From NCBI GenBank assembly GCA_021775915.1, contig JAJFGW010000018.1, positions 62,001 to 126,000 of the forward strand: a stretch of DNA of 64,000 nucleotides. Direction: 5' to 3'. This DNA is from Alphaproteobacteria bacterium. GTDB taxonomy: Bacteria; Pseudomonadota; Alphaproteobacteria; Micavibrionales; Micavibrionaceae. Positions 8,900-17,340 of the stretch are shown here, in pieces (position 1 is the stretch's first letter; every line of letters starts with the position of its first letter). Under the pieces are notes generated by a model, which ran no database searches, was not told where the DNA came from, and worked only from the letters and a program-made list of their open reading frames with translations. The translations under genes were made by a program, and so were the position numbers.

Positions 8900-8974
8900 G
8901 CGGGTGTAGCTCAGTGGTAGAGCATCAGCTTCCCAAGCTGAGGGCCGTGGGTTCGATCCCCATCACCCGCTCCA
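8900..8974 (+). tRNA. tRNA-Gly (CCC)
   Basis: A 75-nt cloverleaf with acceptor stem GCGGGTG paired with CACCCGC at 8964-8970. The D-arm contains AGCTCAGTGGTAGAGC, the anticodon stem is TCAGC/GCTGA with loop TTCCCAA (anticodon CCC, reads GGG), and the T-arm contains GGTTCGATCC. The discriminator is T, as in tRNA-Gly, and CCA is encoded at 8972-8974. Confidence 0.96.
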
Positions 8975-9001
8975 TGTCTTTACAGTACGAGCCATGCACT
9001 C

Positions 9002-9031
9002 AAAAACGAGGACACAACAACCATTGTGTCC
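9002..9031 (-). terminator. Rho-independent terminator of the pentapeptide-repeat gene
   Basis: An 8-bp perfect stem, GGACACAA (9010-9017) with TTGTGTCC (9024-9031), has a 6-nt loop. Read on the minus strand it is followed by TCGTTTTTG, a run of five T. It lies 26-55 nt past the stop codon at 9057. It may also end transcription from the convergent tRNA-Gly. Confidence 0.6.
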
Positions 9032-9056
9032 CCGAATACTGTAGCAAGACGCAATT

Positions 9057-9731
9057 TTATTGCTTTACCGTGAAGCCGGGTAGGGGTTTATCCTCCACAA
9101 CCTGATCATGCTCTTTATTATTGGGAGTCGGCAACGTGATCCCATCCGGCAACTTGGTTGTTTCATCGACAATGACTTCTGAAAGCTGGTTAGCGTTAGC
9201 CTTTAGGTACACCTCACTCAGGTCCACGTTACTCAGGTTCGCCCCTCTTAGGTCTGCGTCAGTCAGGAGAGCCACTTTCCGATACCTCTCAGCCAGGTTG
9301 AATTCACTCAGGGTTGCCCCTCTCATATCCGCGCCTTTCAGGCTTGCCCCTCTTAGGTCTGTGCCAATCAGGTTCGCCCCTCTTAGGTCTGCGCCAATCA
9401 GGTTCGCACCACTCATATCCGTGTCAGTCAGGTTTGCGCCTTTCAGATTCGCGCCTTTCAGATTCGCACTAATCAGCTTCGCCTTACTCAGATTGGCGCT
9501 GCTTAGGTCTGCGTCAATCAGGTCTGCCCCCATCAAACCGGCCTCACTCAGGTTCGCACCACTCAGGTTCGCACCACTCAGGTTCGCGCTAATCAACTTC
9601 GCCTTACTCAGGTTGGTGCCGCTTAGGTCCGCGCCAACCAATGAATCAACACCGAGACTCTGCTTAATCTCCGCTTCGCTATTACCAATAAAACGCTTTG
9701 TCCATTTTTTCCAGACACCTGATAAGCCCAT
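9057..9731 (-). CDS. Pentapeptide-repeat protein
   Basis: A 224-residue protein made mostly of tandem A(D/N)LXX pentapeptides (about residues 30-190), which fold into a right-handed quadrilateral beta-helix. No signal peptide is seen; a basic N-terminal segment (VWKKWTKRF) precedes the repeats. A non-repeat tail of about 35 residues ends the protein. Some family members (Qnr, MfpA) mimic DNA and protect gyrase, but most have no known role and nothing here points to gyrase. The repeat coding makes the DNA between 9230 and 9620 internally repetitive and produces a spurious long antisense frame. Confidence 0.9.
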   Translation of the reverse strand: MGLSGVWKKWTKRFIGNSEAEIKQSLGVDSLVGADLSGTNLSKAKLISANLSGANLSGANLSEAGLMGADLIDADLSSANLSKAKLISANLKGANLKGANLTDTDMSGANLIGADLRGANLIGTDLRGASLKGADMRGATLSEFNLAERYRKVALLTDADLRGANLSNVDLSEVYLKANANQLSEVIVDETTKLPDGITLPTPNNKEHDQVVEDKPLPGFTVKQ

Positions 9732-9971
9732 AATAAATAACCTTTCCTAAATATTTCAGTAAAAATAGCCCATCTGTAGTATTATGTCAACAAGTAAACC
9801 TTTAAAAGCACTAAAGTCAGCATAATTTAAAAATCTTAAAACTTTCATAACTTGAGGACGTCTATTTTTCTTCTGGGTGCTGAACCTTTACCATTTACAG
9901 AATGTTTGAAGTCTCGGAAGATATGGTGTAGAAACTTTAATTAACTAATAAAATTTATATCGGGGAGCACT

Positions 9972-10877
9972 ATGCTTAGCCAGCACTTGAAAAAAATGGC
10001 CCTAAAAACCGGCCTGTCATCTATCTTTCTTGCGGCGGCAATCACCCTGCCCTTTGTTATGTCCTCCGCTTCGGCCAAAAGCCATAATGATGAGGTTGCC
10101 CTGACAAGGGCCACACAAACACAGCTTGCCTATGTACAAACAGGGAATGCAACGCTTGACCAGACGAGCGAAGCCGGATTGTTTGGCCTGGGGAAAAAGC
10201 TGCACAAAAATACAAATATTGAAGACCTGATTATCACACAGGGTGGCCTTGGCATTGATACAAACAAACAGGCGACAGCACAGATTATGCCGGTTGCCGT
10301 TGATCCGGAAAAAGACGAACTCGCCTTTTTTCCACTTATATACTGGGCGATTGACCCAAACCAGCCGTCCTTGTCAGAAGCCACAATTGACGGACTTAAC
10401 AAATACATGCGGGACGGCGGGATGCTGTTTATTGATACCCGGGACTTATCAACAAACAATCGCGGTAAAACATGGTTACAACGTGCCGTAAAAAATGGCC
10501 TCAATATCCCGGCCCTGACCAAAGTAAAAGGATGCGGTGAAACCAAGAAAGAATGCCATGTTCTGGGGAAGTCTTTCTTTCTTCTGGACAAGTTTCCGGG
10601 GCGATATGCAGGGGGCGCTCTGTGGGCCGAAAATACCGACCTCTATCGCAATGATGGCGTAGCCACAGTGCTGATCGGTGGCAATGATTGGGCAGCAGCA
10701 TGGGCCGTTGATGAAAACGGAGAAGCGAGCCATCCGGTTGTTGGCAACGACCCAAAACAGCGTGAATTTGCCTATCGTTTTGGTATCAACCTTGTTACCT
10801 ACGCCCTTACAGGAAACTACAAAGCTGATCAGCTTCATATACCCGCGATTATCCAACGCATGGAAAACAAGCCCTAA
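9972..10877 (+). CDS. Exported stand-alone DUF4159 protein
   Basis: A 301-residue protein with a signal peptide (hydrophobic core about residues 14-34, likely cut after SASA) and a DUF4159 domain. Visible DUF4159 features are FFPLIYWAI, LNKYMRDGGMLFIDTRD, FFLLDKFPGRYAGG, ATVLIGGNDWAAAWA and YRFGINLVTYALTGNYKAD. In many alphaproteobacteria this domain is the C-terminal part of a protein of roughly 900 residues starting with a BatA-like membrane segment, within an aerotolerance-type MoxR/DUF58 cluster. Here it stands alone with its own signal peptide and without those neighbours. Function unknown; a periplasmic location is inferred. Confidence 0.85.
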   Translation: MLSQHLKKMALKTGLSSIFLAAAITLPFVMSSASAKSHNDEVALTRATQTQLAYVQTGNATLDQTSEAGLFGLGKKLHKNTNIEDLIITQGGLGIDTNKQATAQIMPVAVDPEKDELAFFPLIYWAIDPNQPSLSEATIDGLNKYMRDGGMLFIDTRDLSTNNRGKTWLQRAVKNGLNIPALTKVKGCGETKKECHVLGKSFFLLDKFPGRYAGGALWAENTDLYRNDGVATVLIGGNDWAAAWAVDENGEASHPVVGNDPKQREFAYRFGINLVTYALTGNYKADQLHIPAIIQRMENKP

Positions 10878-10993
10878 AACAGGCTAAATAATTATCCAGC
10901 CACAATGGTCTGATTATAAACAATAAATTAGACTTATCTTATGCTGCGATGCATATATTCCTTGACAGGCACAGCCAAAATAGTGATCTTCTC

Positions 10994-11005
10994 ATGCGAT
11001 CGCAT
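10994..11005. promoter_or_regulatory. 12-bp perfect palindrome upstream of the DJ-1/PfpI-like gene
   Basis: ATGCGATCGCAT is a perfect palindrome 42 bp upstream of the ATG at 11048, in a 170-bp intergenic region. It could be an operator for a dimeric regulator. A single 12-bp palindrome is weak evidence. Confidence 0.2.
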
Positions 11006-11047
11006 TCGCGCCCCTAAAACAAATTTTGACGCAGGAGTACGGGAAAA

Positions 11048-11614
11048 ATGGACAAATCCCTGTTAGGTATGAAGGTTGCCATGCTACTGGCAAACGGCTT
11101 TTCTCAGGACAATATGATCGCAGCGCAAAAAGCTTTAAATGAAGCCAGCGCCAATGTACGGGTAGTCAGCCCCGAAAACGGTCTGGTAAATGGCTGGGAC
11201 GGCCAAAGCTGGGGGCATCACTTTGCCGTTGATACATCTCTTTCAACAACTCTGGCGGCAGATTACTCCGCCCTGGTTATTCCCGGCGGCCAGCGCAGCA
11301 TCGACAAACTAAACCTGACGGCTCACACAAAACGCTTTATCTCAAGCTTTATGGCTTCGTCCAAGCCCGTTATTGTTATGGATGATGCGCTACATATCAT
11401 GATCCTGACGGACAATATAAAAGGCCGCATCGTCAGCGGCCCGGCTAACATGCGCGATGTCGTTATGCAGGCAGGCGGCGAATGGAACAATAAAGCGGTT
11501 TATCAGGATAACGCTCTTTTCACAGGTGCGGTTGACGCGCAAAACAGAACAGTGTTTATTTCCGATATGATAAACCACTTAAGCACCAGCATGGTCGCAA
11601 AACAGGCAGCATAA
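11048..11614 (+). CDS. DJ-1/PfpI-superfamily protein lacking the nucleophilic cysteine
   Basis: A 188-residue flavodoxin-like protein of the DJ-1/PfpI superfamily, resembling PfpI and the C-terminal domain of large catalases (KVAMLLANGFSQDNM at the N terminus, YSALVIPGGQRS near residue 80). At the nucleophile elbow, where active members have a Cys followed by His or Gly, this protein reads IVMDDALHIM. The cysteine is replaced by Asp, so the usual peptidase, glyoxalase or chaperone chemistry is doubtful. No signal peptide. The ATG has GCAGGAG upstream. The stop lies 2 nt before the prfB start, so prfB is probably co-transcribed. Confidence 0.8.
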   Translation: MDKSLLGMKVAMLLANGFSQDNMIAAQKALNEASANVRVVSPENGLVNGWDGQSWGHHFAVDTSLSTTLAADYSALVIPGGQRSIDKLNLTAHTKRFISSFMASSKPVIVMDDALHIMILTDNIKGRIVSGPANMRDVVMQAGGEWNNKAVYQDNALFTGAVDAQNRTVFISDMINHLSTSMVAKQAA

Positions 11615-11616
11615 AA

Positions 11617-12724
11617 ATGCGGGCAGAAACAGAAGCAATTGTCAGTGACATTCAGGACGCCCTGACTTTGCTAAGGAGGCATCTTTGACTGGGAGCAGGC
11701 TCTAAAGAGACTGGAAGAACTTAACGCCCTTTGCGAAGACCCTACCCTCTGGGACGATCAGGAAAAAGCACAATCCATTATGCAGGAACGCACGCGTCTC
11801 GAACAAAAGATCGAGACCGTGAACAATATTGAGTCAGGCATAAGTGACAATGTGGGCCTGATTGAGCTCGGCGAAGAAGAAGGCGATGAAGATATCGTCA
11901 AAGAGGCCGAGCAATCTCTCTCAAAAATCAAAATCCATGCCGATAAATTACAGCTGCAAAGCCTTCTGTCAGGGGAAGTAGACGCCAATGACGCCTTTTT
12001 AGAAGTTCATGCCGGCTCCGGCGGCACAGAAGCACAGGACTGGGCAGAGATGATTTTGCGCATGTATTCGCGCTGGGCTGAGCAACATGGCTGTAAAGTA
12101 TCCGTTCTGGAATATAGCGGCGGTGAAGAAGCGGGCCTCAAATCAGCGACCATAAAAATAGAAGGCGAAAACACCTATGGCTGGCTAAAAACAGAAAGCG
12201 GCGTGCACCGGTTAGTTAGAATCTCACCCTTTGATTCAAACGCACGGCGGCACACAAGCTTTGCCTCGGTTGTAGTTTCTCCGGTTGTAGATGATTCAAT
12301 TGAAATTGAAATTGACGAAAAAGATTTAAGAATCGATACGTATCGTTCAAGTGGCGCAGGTGGCCAGCACGTTAACAAAACGGACAGTGCGGTAAGAATA
12401 ACTCACATTCCCACCAATGTTGTCGCCGCCTGTCAAAACGACCGCTCCCAGCATAAAAACAGAGCCAGCGCCATGGCCATGCTGAAAGCCAAGCTCTACG
12501 AGCTCGAAATCCAAAAACGTGAAGCAGACAAAGCAGCAGCTCACGGCGACAAAACAGATATAGGCTGGGGCCATCAGATACGGTCCTATGTGCTCCACCC
12601 CTACCAGATGGTAAAAGACGCCCGCACCAGCTACGAAGATACAAATTCACAGAGAGTCCTCGATGGAGGACTTGATGGATTTTTGGAGGCCTCACTTGCT
12701 CACGGCGTGAATAAAGAGGGATAA
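11617..12724 (+). CDS. prfB: Peptide chain release factor 2, programmed +1 frameshift
   Basis: RF2 ends translation at UGA and UAA. The frame from the ATG at 11617 reads 23 codons to an in-frame TGA at 11686-11688. A +1 shift continues the protein with DWEQALKRLEELN, giving about 368 residues, the normal length. The class I release factor GGQ motif is intact (SSGAGGQHVNKTDSAV), as is SPFDSNARRHTSFASV. The anticodon-like SPF motif that distinguishes RF2 is present (VRISPFDS). The frameshift signal is the classical autoregulatory device: low RF2 lets ribosomes shift past the TGA. This is a functional gene, not a pseudogene. Confidence 0.95.
11674..11689 (+). promoter_or_regulatory. prfB: RF2 programmed +1 frameshift site
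   Basis: An internal Shine-Dalgarno-like AGGAGG (11674-11679), a 3-nt spacer CAT, the slippery codon CTT, the stop TGA, and C at 11689. The order and spacing match the E. coli prfB site (AGGGGG-TAT-CTT-TGA-C). The peptidyl-tRNA slips from CTT to TTT and GAC is decoded next. Confidence 0.95.
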
Positions 12725-12795
12725 GGACGATAAACATATTGCGATAACTAACGCACTATGTTTAGCTCTCCCCATCACTCAGGGGCGGAAAAACA

Positions 12796-14037
12796 ATGAA
12801 AACACTTAAATTCCTATTGGCTTTACTGACACTTTTATCCCTTAGCTTCCCGCAAAAAGCGGCCAGAGCCGGGTTCGAGGCTGAAAATGTAGAGATTTTT
12901 GTACCAACCAGCGCCTGGCTGGTAGGGTCGGCAACATTATTGCCCGTAAGCGATGCAGGCTTTTCCATGCCCTGCGTCATGATAAACCAATATAATAACG
13001 GCTATGTTTTAAGGTTTTCCGGAGGCAACGGAAGCATCATGGCTATGGCCGTTGATTTCCGCCAAAACAGTTTTAAGCCCGGCACTGACTATAAGGTCAA
13101 AATAGACATCCCGCCCCATTTCAGTCAGGACGTCACGGCAACGGCCCACAACCAGGGAACAATTCTGGTCAACGTGCCCCCTCATGCAGATTTTTATAAC
13201 TCTTTGCAAAGTGGTAAATATTTATACCTGACGATAGGTGATAAGGAATTTAACTTTGCTCTTTTGGGCGCAAAGAACGGGCTATTAAGGGTTGAGCAAT
13301 GCTATAATCCACAACAACAAAATACAGACAATAAAAGCCGGGGCTTTCAGAACGCTACAAATCACAACCAAAGAGAAGCCATTCCGCCCGTTTACAGCGA
13401 TGCGCTAAGACAACAGCAGCCTCCCCCGGTTGTTGAAGACAAAGATAAAATCTTAATCCCCATGCCCGGTGATTTATCAAAAGCACAGCCCTCTTCCGTG
13501 CCCGGCAATATTGTTCAGGAAATGGCGGCTCTGGATAACATGTTACAGAGTGCCGCCCAAAAACTGGCGGCTCTTGAACCCGCTTCAGGCTATATGAAGG
13601 CCGGTGAAATTGAAAAAATGGCGACACAAAAAACAAATATCCCGGCCAAACAAGCCGCCAAAGCGATGGGGAAGCCTCTGGCAAACTCATGGACATCACC
13701 GTTGAACAACAACATAGCAGGGCTAAATCAGCAAGATATTATAGTGGCCGGTCACGGCCTTACTGCAACACGAGAAAGACGCTGGCGCGCCATGCAAGGC
13801 AATAATCTGCATGAAATTCTGGATGTCTGGGCCCGACATGAGAATGTCAGGCTCATCTGGAAAACGGATCATGCATTTGCCATACAAGAATCTGTAAGCA
13901 TGCAAAGCACTTTCGAAGATGCCGTCCTTACCGTTCTACAACAACACGACAAAAGGAAAAGGCCGGTGGGGCGCATTTACATTGATCCGGTTGTGAACCA
14001 AAGGGTATTGCTTGTTGAAACACAGGAAGGTTCGTAA
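12796..14037 (+). CDS. Exported protein with TcpQ-like C-terminal domain
   Basis: A 413-residue protein with a signal peptide (likely cut after ARA near residue 25). Residues about 30-165 form a domain shared with the next gene: both have P-x-S-x-W-x-V, an internal Pro-Cys pair, FRQNSF/FQKVAL-type strands, SG-x-L near the end and a closing cysteine. A low-complexity Gln/Pro/Ala linker follows (about 175-315). The last 80 residues (LHEILDVWARHENVRLIWKT to the end) resemble the TcpQ/PilL-type C-terminal domain found in pilus and secretin-associated proteins. An envelope assembly role is plausible but unproven, as no secretin or pilin genes occur in the window. It probably forms an operon with the next gene. 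Confidence 0.75.
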   Translation: MKTLKFLLALLTLLSLSFPQKAARAGFEAENVEIFVPTSAWLVGSATLLPVSDAGFSMPCVMINQYNNGYVLRFSGGNGSIMAMAVDFRQNSFKPGTDYKVKIDIPPHFSQDVTATAHNQGTILVNVPPHADFYNSLQSGKYLYLTIGDKEFNFALLGAKNGLLRVEQCYNPQQQNTDNKSRGFQNATNHNQREAIPPVYSDALRQQQPPPVVEDKDKILIPMPGDLSKAQPSSVPGNIVQEMAALDNMLQSAAQKLAALEPASGYMKAGEIEKMATQKTNIPAKQAAKAMGKPLANSWTSPLNNNIAGLNQQDIIVAGHGLTATRERRWRAMQGNNLHEILDVWARHENVRLIWKTDHAFAIQESVSMQSTFEDAVLTVLQQHDKRKRPVGRIYIDPVVNQRVLLVETQEGS

Positions 14038-14197
14038 AACGGACGATAAAAGGGAATAAAGCTATTTGTTGGGGAGAATTCCTGTTTTATCAAAAACTAA
14101 CTTTGCTTTTACTACGGCACATACATATCCTGATGCGGGGTTCTCTATATGTGGGAAGAACATATAAAATAACGGAAAGATATTCTGGAGCTTAAAA

Positions 14198-16564
14198 ATG
14201 CTGACACGGAAATGGTTTTTAACGACAGTCGTTTGTAGCGGTTTATTTATCGCCGGGGGCATGGCCAACAAAGCCATGGCGCAAACAAGCATGGTTTTAC
14301 AACCCAATAGCAACTGGGCTGTATCAAAGCTGGAGGCCACACAGGTGGGCGGCACGCCCTATTGCGCACTGGCACAACGCTTTAACAACGACCTGATCCT
14401 GACACTGGCCCGGAACTCTCACGACGAAGGCTCCGTTGCGATTGATTTTCAAAAGGTTGCCCTGAACAACAGCCAAAGCTACGCGGTAACGTTAAAGCCC
14501 GGCTTTGACCAAAACAGATTCTTTAATGTCCGTCCGGTATCCGGAAAAGCGCTGGTGATAAGACTGGGAAAAGATTACGCCTTTCATGATGCCTTGAGCC
14601 GCTCTGGTCAGCTTGAAGTTGATATTTCAGGCGAGTCCTATAATTTCAACCTTCCTGATCTCTCCGAAGGACAGAAAAAGCTTACCGAATGTCTGGTAAA
14701 CCTTGTTGAACCAGCGGCAGGAACATCTTCTGCGCCCATAACGCCGATGCCACCGCAAAAATCTTATACAACAGCAAGCAGCGATAACAATATTTCCTCT
14801 CCCCCGGCAAAAAGCGCGCCCCCTGCGTTACAAGCTATGCGCGAGGAAAACATGCGCCTGCGCAATGCTCTGGAGCGTGAACGCCGCATCTACGAAGACC
14901 GCTATATGCATGAATCACAAGGCAGCAACATGACGGCGGAGATTAATGAAAAGATCCGCATTCTGGAGATGGAAAATACGCAGCTCAAACAACAGCTCGC
15001 TTATAGCCCTGCCCCGCCTCCAGTTGAACCTTTGTCCTGCCCCAAACCGGACAACAAAATCAGCAAAGAAATTAAAAACGAACTCTCTCTGCTGCGCGAT
15101 GATAATTTACGCCTGAAACAGGGCATTGCCGCCCAAAAAGCAAAGCAGGCCTTACTGGAAAGACAGCTAACAGAAAAAACCGCTTCTGACACATCAGGGG
15201 AGGCAGCGAAAGATGCCATTATGGTTCGTTTGCGTACCCATGTCCGGCAACTTGAAGAAGAAAACAGAGCGCTCAAAGCAGCCTCTGCAACAGGAGCTAT
15301 AGACACCACCAGCGTATCTCTGGCACAGGTAAGATCTTTGGAAGAACAGCTGCGCTACGTCCAGCAAGACAGAGATAAATTGCTGGGGCAAATAGAAAGT
15401 GTGGCACAGGGAAAAGAAGGCAAGCTCCTTAATATCTCTTCTGATAACTGGAATTTAGAACAAGCATCACGCCGCTTTAACGAGGCAGAGCGCGAAATTC
15501 GTCGCCTTGGCCGCGAACTTGAAGAGCAACGCACTCATTGCGCCATGGAAAAGAAAAATCTGGAATACATGCTTTTCGATCCGGAAATCGCCAAAGAAGA
15601 GCAAATTTCAAAACTGATCCAACTTGAAAAGCAAAACATCGAATTTGAAGGCAAAGTCACAGTTCTTGAATTAGAACAAATTGAGTATGAACAAAAAGTG
15701 CTCCTGCTGGAGCAGGATATTGCAGCAAACAGCAATAACAATACTCCTTCAGAATATACAGCCCGCATTGCCATGCTTGAAACAGAGCTTGAAGAATCCC
15801 GGTTGGCCGCGCTACAAAACACCGCGCCAACAGCAGAATTTAACGCTATCCGTCAAGAGCGCGATATGCTGGCCGATCAAAAAAATCAGTTAAGTATGGA
15901 AGTTGCTTCTCTGGAAAGCGTTCTGGCAAGCATTCAAACAAGCACAGGGACACCAGCCTCACCGCCACCACCCGTTATGGCTGAGCCTGTATCGCTGCAA
16001 AATGACAATAACGTCGCCTACTATAACGAGCAAGAAACCTACCAGTATCAAGCCGCCGCCCCGCGCGCAGCTATTGCACCGACAGCGACAGTGGGCAATC
16101 TGATAACAGCAACAGCCTTAAAAGCAATCCTCGACCAGGCGCAAGTTCCTGTTCAGGGCCCCATATCACAAGCCGAGGGCACCGCTGAAGACTCTAACTT
16201 TGTTGCTTATAGCTGGGACACAGGCACCTCATTTGGTAGCGCTGAACAACAACCTTTGGGCAATATAAACCGATTTGACGAGCTGGCTCATAACTATCTC
16301 GAAAACACCAGAAGCCGTTGTCAAGGTGACTTTGCCGCTGTGCCTGTTATGGCTGAGCAAGCTGGTGCCATGCGGGTTTCTTCCTATGAAATAGCCTGCA
16401 TCAACGCACAAGGCGGCGCCTCTGCTTCCGTTGTGTTTTATAATGATGGAAACCTGTTCACCACGATCGCTCACGAAGCCGGGCTGGAAGGTATGGACGG
16501 TGCCATGGACATCAGGGATCGGCTGGTTAACCTTCTGATGCAAACACAGATCGCATCAAGGTAA
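14198..16564 (+). CDS. Exported long coiled-coil protein, paralogous N-domain with upstream gene
   Basis: A 788-residue protein with a signal peptide (likely cut after AMA, residue 28). Residues about 35-170 are the N-terminal domain shared with the upstream gene (LQPNSNWAVSKLE, TPYCALAQRF, SGQLEVDISG, closing LTECL). A Pro-rich linker leads to a long Glu/Leu/Gln heptad region (about 215-600), clearly coiled coil. After a second Pro/Ala linker comes a C-terminal globular domain of about 150 residues with two cysteines (RSRCQGDF, YEIACINAQGG). It probably spans the periplasm or forms a filamentous scaffold. I do not recognise the family. The gap of 160 nt to the upstream gene shows no terminator. 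Confidence 0.75.
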   Translation: MLTRKWFLTTVVCSGLFIAGGMANKAMAQTSMVLQPNSNWAVSKLEATQVGGTPYCALAQRFNNDLILTLARNSHDEGSVAIDFQKVALNNSQSYAVTLKPGFDQNRFFNVRPVSGKALVIRLGKDYAFHDALSRSGQLEVDISGESYNFNLPDLSEGQKKLTECLVNLVEPAAGTSSAPITPMPPQKSYTTASSDNNISSPPAKSAPPALQAMREENMRLRNALERERRIYEDRYMHESQGSNMTAEINEKIRILEMENTQLKQQLAYSPAPPPVEPLSCPKPDNKISKEIKNELSLLRDDNLRLKQGIAAQKAKQALLERQLTEKTASDTSGEAAKDAIMVRLRTHVRQLEEENRALKAASATGAIDTTSVSLAQVRSLEEQLRYVQQDRDKLLGQIESVAQGKEGKLLNISSDNWNLEQASRRFNEAEREIRRLGRELEEQRTHCAMEKKNLEYMLFDPEIAKEEQISKLIQLEKQNIEFEGKVTVLELEQIEYEQKVLLLEQDIAANSNNNTPSEYTARIAMLETELEESRLAALQNTAPTAEFNAIRQERDMLADQKNQLSMEVASLESVLASIQTSTGTPASPPPPVMAEPVSLQNDNNVAYYNEQETYQYQAAAPRAAIAPTATVGNLITATALKAILDQAQVPVQGPISQAEGTAEDSNFVAYSWDTGTSFGSAEQQPLGNINRFDELAHNYLENTRSRCQGDFAAVPVMAEQAGAMRVSSYEIACINAQGGASASVVFYNDGNLFTTIAHEAGLEGMDGAMDIRDRLVNLLMQTQIASR

Positions 16565-16582
16565 CCCTCGTAACATTCTTAC

Positions 16583-17251
16583 TTAATACATGACCCTGTT
16601 CTCACCCTGATCGCCTTTGAACTCGATACGGGGATCAGCCATGAAATTACGGTAGTGACCGCTTCTTAGCTCATGGTGGGCCTTTTTGAAATCAACAGAC
16701 CCGGCGATGCTTAAAAACATGCCTTTCCAGCGGGCAAAAGCATCCGCATGAGAAGAACATTCCAGAATATAGGCTTTATTATTGTAGTAAGAGGCAAAGA
16801 TCAAAGCTTTGCGCTTCATATAAGGTCCCTGCACAGCGCCTTCGTAACCGGCAACTGTATAGCCTGCAAAACCGCGCCCCAGACCAGCACCATCATGCAC
16901 ATTGTAAATTTCATGGTCTGTATATTCCGCCAGATAACGATCCCAGAATTCAAAGCTATAAGCGGCCTTTTGCACAGACCGAGAATAACGCGCCGGATAA
17001 ATTGAATAACGCATATCCTCCCGCGCCCTAACCCGGCACGTCGCATGGCCGCGCCCCGCCGGTGCCATAATAGTCACAACATCATCGGCATCCGCATTAC
17101 TGACCATACGCCACGTATCCGGCCACGACAAAGATACACCTGTATCTGAATCCTGCCAGACAACGTAATCGGCCTTTGCCTGCACAGCAAAACCAAAACT
17201 TATTACAATCGTTAGAGCGCTTAAAAGAATATATCTCATGGTGAACACCAT
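16583..17251 (-). CDS. Exported hypothetical protein
   Basis: A 222-residue protein with a signal peptide (hydrophobic residues 8-24, likely cut after VQAKA). The mature part starts YVVWQDSDTGVSLSWPDTW, a beta-strand pattern with aromatic residues reminiscent of PsbP/DcrB-like alpha-beta proteins, but this is only an impression. Two cysteines (ATCRVRA and ILECSS) could form a disulfide. It converges with the coiled-coil gene at 16564, separated by 18 nt. An in-frame ATG four codons downstream is an alternative start. Function unknown; a periplasmic location is inferred from the signal. Confidence 0.72.
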   Translation of the reverse strand: MVFTMRYILLSALTIVISFGFAVQAKADYVVWQDSDTGVSLSWPDTWRMVSNADADDVVTIMAPAGRGHATCRVRAREDMRYSIYPARYSRSVQKAAYSFEFWDRYLAEYTDHEIYNVHDGAGLGRGFAGYTVAGYEGAVQGPYMKRKALIFASYYNNKAYILECSSHADAFARWKGMFLSIAGSVDFKKAHHELRSGHYRNFMADPRIEFKGDQGENRVMY

Positions 17252-17340
17252 TCAGGAAGAGTTTCCACTATCATTGTGCCATCATGTCAGTAAAAAGCAA
17301 AGAAGTTGTTAACAACTATCGTAAAATAGGTATTATTCCT

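Noticed and set aside
9230-9620. Regularly spaced short repeats resembling a CRISPR array
   Set aside because: The repeats are in-frame 15-nt pentapeptide codons, with no unique spacers and no cas genes.
9121-9750. A 209-codon plus-strand frame with repeats of SAPLRFAPLR type
   Set aside because: It is the antisense shadow of the pentapeptide-repeat gene; the repetition comes from the pentapeptide codons and there is no ribosome-binding site.
11686-11688. In-frame TGA in prfB as a nonsense mutation
   Set aside because: It lies in a textbook +1 frameshift site with correct spacing, so it is regulatory.
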